From: Chara braunii
Taxonomy: Eukaryota > Streptophyta > Charophyceae > Charales > Characeae
Direction: 5' to 3'
Assembly: GCA_003427395.1 (NCBI GenBank)
Contig: BFEA01000001.1
Coordinates: forward strand, 6,047,648 to 6,075,860
DNA length: 28,213 nt
Each line of letters begins with the position of its first letter. Positions within the stretch are counted from its first letter, which is position 1. The translations under genes were made by a program, and so were the position numbers. Shown here piece by piece: positions 26,810 to 28,213 of the stretch. Under the pieces are notes generated by a model. It ran no database searches. It saw only the letters and a list, made by a program, of their open reading frames with translations, and was not told the DNA's origin.

Positions 26810-27600
26810 CCCTTGACAATTCGCCATCATCTATTTCATGTGCCGCAGTTTTTTCATCTCCTTATGTGGTCAACCTTTCTCTTCCACGTCTTCTCTATCT
26901 CAGTCTGTGCCTTTCCTTTCCTCTCCCTTCTCTACCTCTCCATGTCTATCTTTACTTATTCATCCTCTTGTATCAATCCCCCTTTGCGTCAGACTGTTTC
27001 CGCCGGCCTCCCCCGACGTCCTTCGTCACCCTTTTTTTTTTTTTTTTTTTTGCCTATTAAGTGGATCTGTCCAACTGCTCTTCCGTTCCTCTTTCTTTGG
27101 GCGTTGCAATATGGCAGATGATAAAGGAAACAAATGTATCTTCGCAAATAAAATGTAATGATTCATCAATTTACAAAAAAAATGTAATGAAAGTAGTTTG
27201 TCAGCTGTGCGGGCAGATGTGCTCGTTTTTGTTTCGTTTCGTGTGCCGTGCGGCAAGGCCTGTTATGTCAACGTTCATGTATGTCTTTATCCGTTCTGAT
27301 TACCATCTCCCTGTCCATCTGCACCCGTGTCTCTGTGCGTCCGTCTTCCTCTTGCCTTTTACATGTCCCTTTCTCACCGTTTCGAATACCGGTTCCTATC
27401 TGAATCTTCCAGCTCCGTCTCCGATTTCATCTCCGTCTCCATCTGGCTCCACCTCCATTTTCATCTTCATTTTCATCTGCGTTTCTCATGTCCACATGTG
27501 CGTTTGTCATCTTCGCATCCCTGTTCTCTCTCTCTCTCTCTGAACGGTCGCCGAATGCGAGGCCAAGTAGCACCAAGCAGCAAGGGCGGCAATTTGTAGC
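26810..27600. other. Pyrimidine-rich unassigned DNA
   Basis: C/T-rich on the + strand (CTCCTTTCC, CCGTCTCCATC type words), with a T run near 27031-27051. Overlapping plus-strand frames up to 178 residues arise from the skew and have no motif. No gene is supported. Confidence 0.5.
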
Positions 27601-27615
27601 ACCACAGCGACAGCG

Positions 27616-27620
27616 CCCCC

Positions 27621-27696
<76 letters not shown>

Positions 27697-27716
27697 GTCT
27701 CTCTCTCTCTCTCTCC
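27616..27716. repeat. C16 run and (CT)n microsatellite
   Basis: Sixteen C in a row (27616-27631), then CT arrays interrupted by TTT and GT. On the minus strand the G16 run could form a quadruplex. Confidence 0.95.
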
Positions 27717-27881
27717 CCTTGTGTTTCTCTCTCTCTCGCAGCAAGCTGCACGGCCGGGCGCGAGGCGCTTCAAAGCAGGCCACGTCAGTTCCGGAGATGT
27801 GCTTCAAGCCACCGCAGTTCCGGAGATGTGCTTCGATCTTTGTCCTTTTTTTGCATGTTATCGACACCTGCTTCGATCTGT

Positions 27882-27937
<56 letters not shown>

Positions 27938-28061
27938 CCTGTGTTTCTCTCTCTCTCGCAGCAAGCAGCATGGTCGGGCGCGAGGCGCTTCAAAGCAGGC
28001 CACATCAGTTCCGGAGATGTGCTTCGATCTTTGTCCTTTTTTTGCATGTTGTCGACATCTG

Positions 28062-28111
<50 letters not shown>

Positions 28112-28213
28112 GTTCCAAGTTCCACCCGTTCGCAGATGCTCTCTCTCTCTGTCTCTCCAGTTCCATGTTCCAAGCGTTCGCAGGTGCAACACGAACGGGC
28201 GCCACTTCGATCT
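27717..28213. repeat. Compound satellite: 220-bp unit with CT arrays
   Basis: The block GTGTTTCTCTCTCTCTCGCA, then GCAAGC, GGGCGCGAGGCGCTTCAAAG, CAGTTCCGGAGATGTGCTTC and TTTGCATGTT repeats at 27721-27870 and 27941-28055 (period 220; markers at 27738 and 27958). An extra 34-bp subrepeat (CAGTTCCGGAGATGTGCTTC) is present in the first unit. CT arrays separate units. The last 100 bp repeat CCAGTTCCA and GTTCGCAG words. Minus-strand arginine/glutamate-rich frames are repeat translations. Confidence 0.9.

Noticed and set aside
26524-27543. Plus-strand ORFs of 153-178 residues
   Set aside because: They start in LTR D and continue in pyrimidine-skewed DNA; several overlapping frames are equally open, and none has a motif.
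27427-28192. Long arginine/glutamate-rich minus-strand ORFs (up to 248 residues)
   Set aside because: They follow GA/CT arrays and the satellite in all three frames; length comes from the absence of stops in the repeat.
1-28213. tRNA, rRNA or telomere repeats
   Set aside because: I looked for TTTAGGG-type arrays, tRNA TTCGA arms with acceptor pairing and rRNA core words, and saw none. The tRNA-like 12-mer at 21066 is a primer-binding site.

Overview
This is a stretch of nuclear, eukaryotic repeat DNA with no convincing host gene. The green-plant lineage (land plant or charophyte-type alga) fits best. The main LTR retrotransposon family is a Ty3/gypsy chromovirus (integrase followed by a chromodomain). 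Its primer-binding site, TGGTATCAGAGC, is the one usual in plant elements primed by initiator tRNA-Met. hAT-like insertions with 8-bp target duplications and very long GA, CA, GATA and AATC/GATT microsatellites fit the same picture. The species cannot be fixed from sequence alone; Chara-like algae are only a guess.

Assembly caveat. Two perfect 38-bp Nextera mate-pair junction adapters (Tn5 mosaic end plus its reverse complement) lie at 2840-2877 and 5340-5377. There is also a 455-N gap (12575-13029) and single Ns at 1290, 1294 and 5484. Sequence on either side of each adapter should not be assumed to be adjacent in the genome.

Layout. 1-2640: GA and AATC/GATT arrays, a duplicated composite module, a 1.25-kb region bounded by inverted repeats, and a clear 280-bp hAT-like MITE (1100-1379). 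2640-5750: microsatellites, the two adapters, a small minus-strand CCHC zinc-knuckle remnant (3214-3255) and unassigned unique DNA. 5750-8220: AT-rich DNA with a decayed minus-strand retroelement, a LINE-like reverse-transcriptase segment (about 6330-6756) preceded by a GIY-YIG-like segment (7330-7413). 8220-8712: unassigned DNA dense in GGAAA/TTTCC words.

8713-21401 is best read as one old minus-strand chromovirus (element 1): 5' LTR 21079-21396, PBS 21066-21077, pol remnants 13866-10162, 3' LTR 8718-9026, with the 5-bp duplication CTCGG at both outer edges. Its RNase H is split by a hAT-like insertion (12079-13746; duplication GGTAGTGA), and a second, 5'-truncated, plus-strand copy (element 2, about 13880-20207) lies inside it. 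Element 2 still shows gag zinc knuckle, protease, RT, RNase H, integrase, chromodomain and 3' LTR in order, but RT, RNase H and integrase have each lost a catalytic residue. A 183-bp near-perfect foldback (18709-18891) interrupts its 3' noncoding region, and a 337-nt stretch without any C (20274-20610) follows it.

21402-24705: unassigned DNA with one possible transposase remnant. About 24706-26809: a third, 5'-truncated plus-strand copy (integrase C-terminus, chromodomain, 3' LTR). 26810-28213: pyrimidine-rich DNA ending in a 220-bp compound satellite with CT arrays. The recognisable genes are all transposon genes, and none looks able to move by itself.
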